A DNA stretch of 40,727 nt from Candidatus Rifleibacteriota bacterium. Its GTDB lineage: Bacteria > Muiribacteriota > Ozemobacteria > Ozemobacterales > Ozemobacteraceae. Below are positions 25,428-33,742 of this stretch, piece after piece; the first letter of the stretch is position 1, and every line of letters starts with the position of its first letter. Position numbers and translations under genes: made by a program. Where the stretch lies: contig JADFYG010000056.1 of the NCBI GenBank assembly GCA_015233155.1, forward strand, positions 1 to 40,727, given 5' to 3'. The notes below the pieces were generated by a model, which searched no databases, was not told where the DNA came from, and saw nothing but the letters and a program-made list of their open reading frames with translations.

Positions 25428-26020
25428 TTTTCATGAAAACAACAAATGCTATGTATTTCAAGCTCAAATAGCCTGGCAATTTACCTGGCGAAAGGAACAT
25501 GTAATAGCAACCCCGTATTCTTGATTCGATCAAAATTGTATGCCTACCTTAATTCCCTTCCGGACAAAAGTCAAGCCATGGAATGATGGATCTATGCTGA
25601 CTTCAATGTGTATTTACATTATTCAAACATTTCTTGACATATCTTTACAAATTTATGATAATGCTTTAACATTCGCTCTATGTCTCTATATACAAAGGTG
25701 CATTGAATTTTGTTTTATCGGGCGGGTTTGAAACCCGCCCCTACGAAAATTATGCCCGAATACAAAACAAATTTCATTGCGATTCTGTATAATTGCAGGG
25801 GTATGTGTTAATTACGGGTGTTTTACTGACAAATGGTGAGCCACGATTACCAAAGAAGCCTGAATATTCACGTTCTTTACGCCAGGCGAGATTCCTCACA
25901 TTCATTCGGAATGACAAACAATACTGTCATTTCGACCGAAGGGAGAAATCTCAAATAATCGGTTAGCATACTTTGTTAATCATGGGTTGAGTTTATTCAG
26001 ACAGGAGAAAGAAGTAAAAA
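25428..26020. other. Intergenic region rich in repeats, divergent promoters
   Basis: This 593-base gap lies between the divergent TonB receptor and receiver-kinase genes. It holds a REP palindrome inside a larger inverted-repeat element (25700-25780) and a 3' segment repeated near 30,100. No coding frame is convincing. Promoters for both flanking operons should lie here. Confidence 0.55.
25700..25793. repeat. MITE-like element containing REP copy 2
   Basis: Outer arms at 25700-25723 (starting GCATTGAATTTTG) and 25754-25780 (ending ACAAATTTCATTGC) are inverted, with a three-base indel and few mismatches. They surround the palindrome GGGCGGGTTT-G-AAACCCGCCC at 25720-25740. The right arm plus its flank to 25793 recurs at 30075-30122. 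The compact nested structure suggests a non-autonomous mobile or RAYT-dependent element; no transposase is nearby. Confidence 0.6.
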
Positions 26021-27136
26021 GTGACGCCCGAGCGGAAAAAAGAGGGGGTACTGATTGTCGATGATGTGGTTGAAAACATCGAAGTGATCGGAGGAATCCT
26101 CCGGCCGTATTATGAAGTAAAGCTGGCATTGAACGGCTCTAAGGCCCTTAAAATTGCTGAATCAGAAAATCCTCCTGATTTAATTCTTTTGGACATAATG
26201 ATGCCCAAAATGGATGGTTTTGAGGTTTGCCGGAGATTGAAGCAGAATCCCAAAACCCAGAATATTCCCGTAATCTTCGTTACCGCGAAAAATGAGGATA
26301 TCGATGAGGCAAAAGGCCTCGAGATCGGCGCAGTTGATTACCTTGTCAAACCGGTAAACCCGGTTATAGTCAAAGCCAGGGTGAAAACTCACATCAGTCT
26401 GGCTTCAGCAATGAGGGAGCTGGAAAAACAAAAGGAAATCCTTCAGGAAAATCTGAGTCTTCGCGAAGAAATCGAGCTGATTTCCAGGCATGATCTCAAA
26501 GGGCCTCTCAGTGTATTTCTGGGTGTTCCCGAAATATTGAATCGCGAGAAAAACCTTTCTCCCAGGCAGCTTGAAATTCTGAAAATTCTTGACCAATCGA
26601 CTCACAAGATGCTTAAAATGATCAATAGATCTCTTGATCTGGCAAAAATGGAGAAGGGAAAATATCCGTTAAAACCAGTCCCCGTCAACATTGTGAAGGT
26701 AATTCGCCAGGTTTATGATCAGCTCAACCCGTTGGCAACGGGCAAGACGCTCAAAACACATTTACTGGTACAAAACTATGAGGCCGATAGCGATGCGTCT
26801 TTTATTATTCCCGGCGAAGAATTTCTTTACTACTGCCTGTTCTTAAATCTGATAAAGAATGCCATGGAAGCCTCTCCCGAGAAGCAGGCAGTAACGGTGA
26901 CGATTTCCAGTGGAGACCGCATCAGCATAGAAGTGAAAAACCGTGGAGAAATTCCACCTGAAATCCGAAATCGTTTTTTTGAAAAATACGTCACACATGG
27001 AAAAGACTCGGGAACCGGCTTGGGGGTCTATTCAGCGCAGCTGATGGCAAAAACCCTTGGAGGAACCCTGCGCTTCACGACCTCAAAAGAAAAGGGAACA
27101 AGTTTGATTTTTGAAATAACTCTCCCGGAAGCCTGA
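26021..27136 (+). CDS. Receiver-linked histidine kinase (REC-HisKA-HATPase)
   Basis: This 371-aa soluble protein has an N-terminal receiver domain with Asp58 in LLDIMMPKMDGFEV and a conserved Lys in AVDYLVKP. A coiled linker follows, then a histidine kinase core with His157 (SRHDLKGPLSVF) and an ATPase domain with NLIKNAMEAS and the lid GKDSGTGLGVYSAQ. The N-terminal Asp of the DxGxG box is Asn (NRGEIPPE), a variation also seen in other kinases. The start is GTG with AGGAG about 13 bases upstream. Having no membrane segment, it is likely a second-stage kinase, perhaps fed by the hybrid kinase operon transcribed divergently from it. Confidence 0.88.
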   Translation: MTPERKKEGVLIVDDVVENIEVIGGILRPYYEVKLALNGSKALKIAESENPPDLILLDIMMPKMDGFEVCRRLKQNPKTQNIPVIFVTAKNEDIDEAKGLEIGAVDYLVKPVNPVIVKARVKTHISLASAMRELEKQKEILQENLSLREEIELISRHDLKGPLSVFLGVPEILNREKNLSPRQLEILKILDQSTHKMLKMINRSLDLAKMEKGKYPLKPVPVNIVKVIRQVYDQLNPLATGKTLKTHLLVQNYEADSDASFIIPGEEFLYYCLFLNLIKNAMEASPEKQAVTVTISSGDRISIEVKNRGEIPPEIRNRFFEKYVTHGKDSGTGLGVYSAQLMAKTLGGTLRFTTSKEKGTSLIFEITLPEA

Positions 27137-27137
27137 G

Positions 27138-27971
27138 TCATTTAATTCCTATTCCATTTTCATCCATCGTTATTCGTCGAGCCTTGAATAGCGCTCCTAC
27201 CGCTTTTTTATAGGTTTTCTTGCTGATTCCGAAAAGTGTTTTTATCTCTTCCGCCGAACTTTTATCGCTGATTGGAAGCGACCCGCCGTGTGCCTTTATT
27301 ACATCCAGAATCTGTTCCGCGACATCCTTTATCTTCTCATAGCCTGGCTTTTGCAGTACAAGATCTACCTTCCCATCATCCCGTATGGTTCTCACATACC
27401 CCTGAATTTTCTGGCCTCTGGAGATGGGTTGGAAAATATCGCTGTGATAAAGAAATCCCCAGAATTTATTGTTGATAATGGTCTTGAACCCGATGTCCGT
27501 CCTGTTGACAACAATCAGGTCAACCTGTTGCCCGATTTCGAGAGAAACAGGATCCTTGCTGATAAATTTTGCAAGCTTCGTCGAGCCTGTAATACGTTGA
27601 CTCGCCTCATCAAAATATACGGCCACAAGATAGGAACAATCCTGTTTCATAGGCTCCTGCTGCTGTGCAAACGGTACAAACAGATTTTTGGGAATACCCC
27701 ATTCGAGAAAAGCGCCGACATCATTCACGGCCAAAACTTTTAGAAACCCGATCTCGCCAACCTCCGCCAGAGGATGTTGTATCGTAGCTATAAGGCGATT
27801 TTCGGTGTCGTGATACAGGAATACTTCAAGCATGTCATCAGGCTCACATCCCTCAGGAACCTGCTTTCCGGGAAGGAGGATTTCACCCAGGTCTCCTCCA
27901 TCAAGATACACCCCGAAGTCAACAGTTTTGACAACCCTCAGGGTGTTAACTTCGCCAATTTGTGCCGTCAT
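27138..27971 (-). CDS. cvfB: CvfB-like S1-domain RNA-binding protein
   Basis: This roughly 277-aa protein of the CvfB/YitL family has three S1-like RNA-binding segments. Examples are VDFGVYLDGGDLGEILLPGK, VNDVGAFLEWGIPKNLFVPF and VRTIRDDGKVDLVLQKPGYE, and a C-terminal winged-helix part (LFGISKKTYKKAVGALFKAR) follows. In Gram-positives CvfB influences virulence-factor expression; here it is probably a translation or RNA-binding factor. The ATG at 27971 has AAGGAG eight bases upstream and overlaps the stop of the VF530-type gene as TAATG, showing translational coupling. Confidence 0.88.
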   Translation of the reverse strand: MTAQIGEVNTLRVVKTVDFGVYLDGGDLGEILLPGKQVPEGCEPDDMLEVFLYHDTENRLIATIQHPLAEVGEIGFLKVLAVNDVGAFLEWGIPKNLFVPFAQQQEPMKQDCSYLVAVYFDEASQRITGSTKLAKFISKDPVSLEIGQQVDLIVVNRTDIGFKTIINNKFWGFLYHSDIFQPISRGQKIQGYVRTIRDDGKVDLVLQKPGYEKIKDVAEQILDVIKAHGGSLPISDKSSAEEIKTLFGISKKTYKKAVGALFKARRITMDENGIGIK

Positions 27972-28318
27972 TAACAAAGCTCCTTATGTGACTTCTGGGT
28001 CTTTTTTAACTGCGCTCTCCTGAATTTCATATAAAATATTTCAAGTTTATTTCGAGCCCACGGAGTTTTTCGCAAAAAATTCAACGTGGACTTGATACTG
28101 GGATCATTACTCAGACATTTGATCTTTATATTTTTTGCCATTGCTTCCCAGCCATACACCTCAACAAGCTTGCTCACCATCATTTCAAGGGTTATACCCT
28201 CCAGAGAAATCTTCGGAGGCTGATAACCTTTTACAATGTTTCCCGGCTTCTCTGAACTCTTTTTTTTAGTTCCCGTATCCCTTTGAGACTTTTTGCCAGG
28301 TGTCTTTAAATCCTTCAT
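27971..28318 (-). CDS. VF530-family (DUF2132) DNA-binding-like protein
   Basis: This 115-aa protein has an N-terminal Lys/Ser-rich tail of about 35 residues. The VF530/DUF2132 domain follows: LEGITLEMMVSKLVEVYGWE, NIKIKCLSNDPSIKSTLNFL and RKTPWARNKLEIFYM. The family structure (VF530 of Vibrio fischeri) is a small helical fold thought to bind DNA. It overlaps the TPR gene at its start (ATGA) and the cvfB start at its end (TAATG), so the three genes form one tightly coupled operon. The basic tail is longer than in typical 75-80-aa members. Confidence 0.88.
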   Translation of the reverse strand: MKDLKTPGKKSQRDTGTKKKSSEKPGNIVKGYQPPKISLEGITLEMMVSKLVEVYGWEAMAKNIKIKCLSNDPSIKSTLNFLRKTPWARNKLEIFYMKFRRAQLKKTQKSHKELC

Positions 28319-30042
28319 TTTCCGACAACTCCCTTAACCCCTTCAGGTCCTGTGGCTGTTCCGGATGCAATTTCGGGAGACAGGAGAAGCCCTCGGGCTT
28401 CATCATCTCCGCCTTGAGCGGCCATGGCAAGAAGCTTTTTATAACGCTCCGGATCGGCATTCTGCAATGTTTTCCGCCAATCGGGAAATTCCTGTTTTAT
28501 TGTTTTCCAGAGAGACTCTCCCTTTTTTGGTTGCTTGGACGCTAACGCCTGAAAAGTATCGACGGATTTCGAGAAATTCTTCGAACCTGCATACAAATTC
28601 CCAAGGAATTGTAAAACATTGGAGTCATCAGGATTGATTTCCAGTTCAGCTTCCATCAGTTTGAGTGCCTCAGCTTCTTTTTTATCCCTGACGGCTAAAC
28701 GGGCCAGATTCATGCGAACAAGACGGGCTTGCGGCTTTTCTTTCAGAAGCTTTTCCAGGCGCTCCCGGGCCATGTTTTCCCGCCTGGTTTCAATATAAAT
28801 ATCGCAGATGCCCATTTCGGCTTCGATCAGATCAGGATTCAACCGGACAGCTTTTTTATAAGACGTCTCCGCTTCATCAAACATATGGAGATATTCGGGG
28901 CGAAGCTCTTCACCATTTTTAGGAGTAGCGTCGACAGCATGCCGCTCGACTGCTTTCCCAAGACTGTAGCGGCTGACGGCCGAAAGCGGGTTCAGACCGA
29001 CTGCGGTGAAAAAGGCCCTGGAAGCTGCTGCATAGTCCCCGGACTGCAGAGCCGCATGTCCCAGTAGATATTGGCTGTGGGCATCCCACGGCTGGGCTTC
29101 ATTTTTTTTCCGAAGAGTCTCGTAATCATCTTTCGAAACTTCCGGATAGAGAAGTTCATCCGTCGCGGAAGATGGAACCGCCATTACATTCAGATTCTGC
29201 GCAATAAGTGGCTTCAAAACATCGGCTTTGCTGACCTGCCCCGAACCCATCAGAATCTGCCACTGGTGTTCAGCTTCGGAAGCATTCCCCGACTCAGCAA
29301 GGAGTTTCCCGTATTCAAGGCGCAGGCCTGCATTGTCAGGATCCAGAAGGATGATCATTTTGTACTGATCCAGAAACTCTCCTTTTTTGCCGCCATCCCG
29401 AAGAGCCAGGGCAAGATTCACGTTCAAAGCACGGTTCTGAGGGTCTTCGCGAAGCCCTTTCCGAAAATATTCGCTGCCTTTGTCGAACTCTTTCGCAGCT
29501 GATAAAGCGCAGCCTATATTGTTGCACAGATCAGGATCATGGGGATTTTTAACCAAGACTTTTTCAAGTAACGGCATTGCTTCCTGAATATTTCCCATGC
29601 CAAGCAAAACCTGGCCGAGAACTCTCTGAACCTGCGGATTTTCCGGCTCAATGCTCAAAGCCTTTCGTGCCAGTGCTTCAGCTTCGGGAAACCGATTCAT
29701 ATCCGCCAGCACCCCGGAATACCGGATCAGCGTCGGCAGATACTCTGCTTTGATCGCCAGCGCTTTTTTAAAATTCTTCTCAGCTTCAAGAAATTTGTTT
29801 TCGGATGCCTGTACGCACCCCAGCCAGTGACAGGCTTCAATACTCCCGGAATCCGCCTTAACGGCTTCTTCAAACAGGAGTTCCGCTTCCGATAGCCGCC
29901 CCTGATCACTGAGCGTGCGCCCCTTTCCGAGAAGAGACGTGATAGAGGCGACTTCAGCGCCCCAGACCGGGAAAAATATCATCATTGGCCCGATAATGAT
30001 CAGGCCGATCAGAAATACGACTTTCCAGGATGTTAAATTCAT
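28315..30042 (-). CDS. Exported TPR-repeat protein
   Basis: A roughly 575-aa protein with an N-terminal signal or anchor (VVFLIGLIIIGPMMIFF), placing it in the periplasm or at the membrane. About nine to ten tetratricopeptide repeats follow in two blocks, such as AELLFEEAVKADSGSIEACH, AEKNFKKALAIKAEYLPTLI and EALARKALSIEPENPQVQRV. The first block spans about residues 30-260 and the second about 335-545. TPR proteins act as binding scaffolds; the partner is unknown. I use the ATG at 30042, where the hydrophobic segment begins, rather than an upstream methionine at 30099 that overlaps a repeat. Confidence 0.85.
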   Translation of the reverse strand: MNLTSWKVVFLIGLIIIGPMMIFFPVWGAEVASITSLLGKGRTLSDQGRLSEAELLFEEAVKADSGSIEACHWLGCVQASENKFLEAEKNFKKALAIKAEYLPTLIRYSGVLADMNRFPEAEALARKALSIEPENPQVQRVLGQVLLGMGNIQEAMPLLEKVLVKNPHDPDLCNNIGCALSAAKEFDKGSEYFRKGLREDPQNRALNVNLALALRDGGKKGEFLDQYKMIILLDPDNAGLRLEYGKLLAESGNASEAEHQWQILMGSGQVSKADVLKPLIAQNLNVMAVPSSATDELLYPEVSKDDYETLRKKNEAQPWDAHSQYLLGHAALQSGDYAAASRAFFTAVGLNPLSAVSRYSLGKAVERHAVDATPKNGEELRPEYLHMFDEAETSYKKAVRLNPDLIEAEMGICDIYIETRRENMARERLEKLLKEKPQARLVRMNLARLAVRDKKEAEALKLMEAELEINPDDSNVLQFLGNLYAGSKNFSKSVDTFQALASKQPKKGESLWKTIKQEFPDWRKTLQNADPERYKKLLAMAAQGGDDEARGLLLSPEIASGTATGPEGVKGVVGK

Positions 30043-30074
30043 TAAGGCGCTCCCAAAATCATTTTTTCCAACGA

Positions 30075-30122
30075 TAATTATGACCGAATACATAAACAAA
30101 TTTCATTGCGCTTCTGTATAAT
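30075..30122. repeat. Half-copy of the repeat found at 25746-25793
   Basis: AATTATGACCGAATACATA and the following bases through TTCTGTATAAT match 25746-25793 with about 90% identity by eye. It lies between the TPR gene and the CoaX-like gene, and its end abuts the stop codon of the latter. It lacks the REP palindrome and the left arm. Confidence 0.65.
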
Positions 30123-30892
30123 CATGTCTCAGACCGATCGGACAATTTTTCCCACTGCAGGAGAGCCAGTCGGCAAGCACCAATATCGATCAGATCAGGA
30201 CGATGAATGTCCGAAAGATCCGCAAACAGCCTGAGACCCGCATCGTCATCACCATATGAAACGAAAAGCGGAGGGCCATCTTTCAGATATGTCTCCCTAA
30301 TATATTTTCGCCATGCCGTGACCGATCCTTCGATGAACAAGCGACTCGCGAGTTGAGGCGAAGGAGTTCCAAAGATCGAACCGACATGCCTGGGATCATT
30401 TCTAAGAAAACCAGGGACATTTGGGAAATACTTCTGTAATAGTTCTTCGAATCCGATGGGTTCAAATCCGGCGAGGTGTGCCGCATTCTGAACCACATCA
30501 AACACCGGAGGCACATCCAGTCTCACAAGAACGACACTGGCTTCAGGCCACAGTTCCGCGGCGCCATGAATCGCAAGTATTCGCTCTGCCTGCAATTTTC
30601 TTGGATCTGAAAACCCCCACTCCACACTCGATGGAAAGAAAACGAGCGGATGAAAACGCCCGGACATGCTACGTTCAAGTAAAGCGAGAAGAGTTTCGAA
30701 CCCGGGACAGTTTCCGGTATGAAAAACCGCCCGCGCAGTGCCGACTATCTTCAGCATATCGTTGGCTGCCCACTCCACGGCACTTGCCTCGGCAAGCATC
30801 TCCACGGGAAAAGTCAAATTTTTTGTCTTTCCCGACTCATGGAGCAGATATACCCGAATACGTCGCTTTCCGGCTGTTATCTGAGCAATCAT
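30122..30892 (-). CDS. Degenerate type III pantothenate kinase-like (CoaX-like) protein
   Basis: This 256-aa protein follows dus with a four-base overlap, as coaX often neighbours dus in bacteria. Parts of the CoaX pattern can be traced: PSSVEWGFSDPRKLQAERIL near the ENPxxVGADRI region, VRLDVPPVFDVV where DFGTATTFDVV is expected, PSPQLASRLFIEGSVTAWRK, and a final PDLIDIGACRLAL in place of the DPxLTLEGL tail. The N-terminal DxGN nucleotide motif is replaced by ITAGKRRI. The catalytic Asp of GADR is also absent, so kinase activity is doubtful. The homology is a tentative reading from context and pattern; unrelated origin remains possible. Confidence 0.5.
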   Translation of the reverse strand: MIAQITAGKRRIRVYLLHESGKTKNLTFPVEMLAEASAVEWAANDMLKIVGTARAVFHTGNCPGFETLLALLERSMSGRFHPLVFFPSSVEWGFSDPRKLQAERILAIHGAAELWPEASVVLVRLDVPPVFDVVQNAAHLAGFEPIGFEELLQKYFPNVPGFLRNDPRHVGSIFGTPSPQLASRLFIEGSVTAWRKYIRETYLKDGPPLFVSYGDDDAGLRLFADLSDIHRPDLIDIGACRLALLQWEKLSDRSET

Positions 30893-31890
30893 GGCAGAAA
30901 AAACCTTTGACCGGCATCAATAACCTTCACCGGGTCGCGCTGATTGCACATCTCACGACGAAACTGGGATGCACGGGGATGACCCCGGAGATAAGCGAAC
31001 AGATGAACCCGAAACAAAGGAACCCCCTTCTGTCCGTGTTCCATTAGCATCTCCACGAGATGCTCACGAAACAATCGGAAACGCTCCGCTGGAGCAGGTT
31101 CAGTCAGAACAGCTCCAGCAGGTTTTTTCAACGCATTGAACAACCACGGACGTCCGATTGCGGCTCTTCCGATCATGAAACCGCGGCATCCTGAAATCTC
31201 GTGAACCTTTTTAAGATCATCGACTGAAGTAATATCTCCGTTGGCTATGAATGGAATGGAACCGCACAAATCCTGCATTCCTTCGAACTTACTCCAGTCG
31301 GCAACTCCGGAATATCCTGCCTCACGTGTTCTGGCATGAACTGTGATTGCCGCAACTCCGGAATCAACGGCCATCCGTGCAAAATCCCGAAAATTCATCT
31401 GACCGGAACACCACCCCAGGCGGAACTTAACGGTAACGGGAACTTTCACAGCCGCACGCACAGCCCGAATTATAGTTTCCGCAAGCTCGGGCGTCTTCAT
31501 CAATCCGGCTCCGGCCCCCGTCTTCACAACTTTTGAAACCGGACATCCCATGTTCAGATCAATAATATCGCATACACCGAGGCTTTCTACAAAAGATGCC
31601 GCAGCGGCAATATCGGCCGAATTGTGACCAAAAAGCTGTACCGCAAACGGACGCTGCTGTCCGGAAAAATGCAGCATCGAAACAGTAGTCTTATTACCAA
31701 GAAGTATCGCTTTAGCACTGGCGAGTTCGGAAATCGTCAGACCGGCGCCCTGTTCATGGCACATCCGCCGAAAGGGGCCATCCGTCACTCCTGCCATCGG
31801 CGCAAGGAGAAGATTGTTTTTCAGCCTTACTGTGCCAATGTCGAGCGGCATCACCGGCCAAATAAGCGGGACGGAGTTTGATCCGCTCAC
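30889..31890 (-). CDS. dus: tRNA-dihydrouridine synthase (DusB-like)
   Basis: This 333-aa flavoenzyme reduces specific uridines of tRNA to dihydrouridine. Motifs: LAPMAGVTDGPFRRM, DLNMGCPVSKV with the catalytic cysteine and flavin contacts, KTGAGAGLM, VTVKFRLGW, TVHARTREAGYSGVADW, FIANGDI and MIGRAAIGRPW. Length and C-terminal helical domain are as expected for DusB. The GTG start at 31890 has GAGG eight bases upstream. It overlaps the CoaX-like gene by four bases and follows the diguanylate cyclase gene by 45 bases. Confidence 0.95.
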   Translation of the reverse strand: MSGSNSVPLIWPVMPLDIGTVRLKNNLLLAPMAGVTDGPFRRMCHEQGAGLTISELASAKAILLGNKTTVSMLHFSGQQRPFAVQLFGHNSADIAAAASFVESLGVCDIIDLNMGCPVSKVVKTGAGAGLMKTPELAETIIRAVRAAVKVPVTVKFRLGWCSGQMNFRDFARMAVDSGVAAITVHARTREAGYSGVADWSKFEGMQDLCGSIPFIANGDITSVDDLKKVHEISGCRGFMIGRAAIGRPWLFNALKKPAGAVLTEPAPAERFRLFREHLVEMLMEHGQKGVPLFRVHLFAYLRGHPRASQFRREMCNQRDPVKVIDAGQRFFLP

Positions 31891-31935
31891 GCGGAAACCT
31901 CGATCGCCTGGATCGTATTACTCACCGTAATGCCG

Positions 31936-33729
31936 CTACTCGCACTCTGTCATCGAATCTTCATAAATCGACGAACAGTTTCGCCCACGTTTTTTGCAGG
32001 CATACAAAGCCATATCAGACTTCTTTATCAACGTGGCGCGGTTGGCGGCGTGATCAGGATATGTGGCAATACCAAGTGAAATTGTGACTTTCAGAGGCAT
32101 TCCCTGACCTGGAAATTCGTTCGATTCAATGGTCTTACGGAGACGTTCGGCGACAAGCAAAGCTCCTGCGGCATCAGTCTCAGGAAGAATAATAGTGAAT
32201 TCTTCGCCTCCATAGCGTGCCGGAATATCGATCGTATCACGAACAGTAAGTTTCAGCAGCTTCGCAACCTCGATCAACACGAGGTCCCCTTGCTGATGTC
32301 CATAGGTATCATTGAATTTCTTGAAATGATCTATATCGAACAGGATCAACGAAACCACGGTGTGATAGCGTTTCGCACGAACTATCTCTTCTTCTAAACG
32401 GGCCTGAAAGTAGCGGTGGATGAAAAGCTTCGTGAGACCATCCGTAATGGCCAGCTCGTACAACCGCGCATTTTCTACTGCCATCGCAGCCTGCTGGGCT
32501 AATGCTTCGAGAAGCCTCTGATCATCGGCATTGAACCCTGTTTCGTCAAGTTTGTTCACTATGTTAATGACGCCGGTAACACGATCCTTGATTTTCAACG
32601 GTACGGAAATCATGTTTCTGATGAGATGTTCGAACATCACGGATGTATCATAACTTCTGAAGAGCGGATCGTTGTGACCCTCGTTCACGATGATAGACGC
32701 CCCCGTCTTCAAAACAGTTCCGGCGACGCCTTCCCCGCTCTTTATATGTGTCTTGGTAAGTGGCTCCAGCGCTTCTTTCCTGTTTTCAAGTCCGTAGACA
32801 ATCTTCGTTACAAGCTCCTCGTTGCCCTCGGCCAATAGCATTATCGACGCCCGCTCAGACTTGAGCGCCCGACTCGCCATCTCCAGAATCTGTCTGATCA
32901 GTTTTTCAACATCGCTCTGGAAATTCATGACCTGGCTGGCCCGGAACAGCGTTTCTATCTCGAAAATCTTCCGGTCGAGAGCTTTTCGATTCGACTCCAG
33001 CGCCACGACCATCTCATTGAAACGTTCCGCAAGCATGCCGATTTCATCCTGAGACTTCACCTCGAGCCGATAAGAAAGATCACCTGTTGAAACAATCAGG
33101 GTTCCTTTCATCATCGAATCGATGCCACTAGTAATGAACTGAGCAAGCAGGACAGCCAGCAATGTCCCCGCAAGAAGTGCAAGGAGGCCGATAACAGCCA
33201 GTCCCTTCCTGCTGTCAGACTGTGCTGTTTCCAGACGCTCAAGCCCGTATCTCAGAATAATTGTACCGAGCAGTGATGAGCCGACCCGAATGGGGGCCAC
33301 GTATTCCAGACAGTGACGGGCAGTATTCGATAACCGCTGAGGAATGTCGCAGCTTTGATAGATCTGCTTTTCGTCCGGGTTCATAATTTGTCCAAGTTTG
33401 TTCGGACCTTCGGAACGGGAACGATAGGCAAGATATTTTCCATCCTGGTCGACAATCGAGATGTCCTGGACATCTTCGCCCCCGACGATGATGCGCTCTG
33501 TGTAAGGAACCAATTCATCATAGGCCTGACGTATGATCGGATCCTGGCATGCCAAAGCGAGCGTTGCCGATAATCCCATGCCGGATTGATCCATGCTTTC
33601 TGAAATCAGCTGTTCCTCACGATATGACGTATTAGTGAGGGTAAGAATCAGTATCAGTCCGATGAGCAGACTGATACCAATAATGAATTTGAATTTCAGA
33701 GATGAACTGACCGTTATGACGTTTTCCAC
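31936..33729 (-). CDS. Membrane GAF-GGDEF diguanylate cyclase
   Basis: This 597-aa protein has an N-terminal membrane helix (FKFIIGISLLIGLILILTLT), an extracytoplasmic sCACHE-like sensor segment, a second helix (GLLALLAGTLLAVLLAQFI), a HAMP domain, a GAF domain (DVEKLIRQILEMASRAL, GVAGTVLKTG, PLKIKDRVTGVINIVNK) and a C-terminal GGDEF domain with RYGGEEF. The active-site motif supports c-di-GMP synthesis. The inhibitory RxxD site is not preserved in the usual register (DTID before PARYGGEEF), so product feedback may be weak. It begins with GTG 13 bases after the PhnD-like lipoprotein gene, suggesting a sensing pair. Confidence 0.88.
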   Translation of the reverse strand: MENVITVSSSLKFKFIIGISLLIGLILILTLTNTSYREEQLISESMDQSGMGLSATLALACQDPIIRQAYDELVPYTERIIVGGEDVQDISIVDQDGKYLAYRSRSEGPNKLGQIMNPDEKQIYQSCDIPQRLSNTARHCLEYVAPIRVGSSLLGTIILRYGLERLETAQSDSRKGLAVIGLLALLAGTLLAVLLAQFITSGIDSMMKGTLIVSTGDLSYRLEVKSQDEIGMLAERFNEMVVALESNRKALDRKIFEIETLFRASQVMNFQSDVEKLIRQILEMASRALKSERASIMLLAEGNEELVTKIVYGLENRKEALEPLTKTHIKSGEGVAGTVLKTGASIIVNEGHNDPLFRSYDTSVMFEHLIRNMISVPLKIKDRVTGVINIVNKLDETGFNADDQRLLEALAQQAAMAVENARLYELAITDGLTKLFIHRYFQARLEEEIVRAKRYHTVVSLILFDIDHFKKFNDTYGHQQGDLVLIEVAKLLKLTVRDTIDIPARYGGEEFTIILPETDAAGALLVAERLRKTIESNEFPGQGMPLKVTISLGIATYPDHAANRATLIKKSDMALYACKKRGRNCSSIYEDSMTECE

Positions 33730-33742
33730 AATACGTCGTCTA

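Noticed and set aside
30440..30480. tRNA T-loop-like GGTTCAAATCC
   Set aside because: It lies inside the CoaX-like coding frame and no cloverleaf can be built around it. A similar string at about 39566 is also coding.
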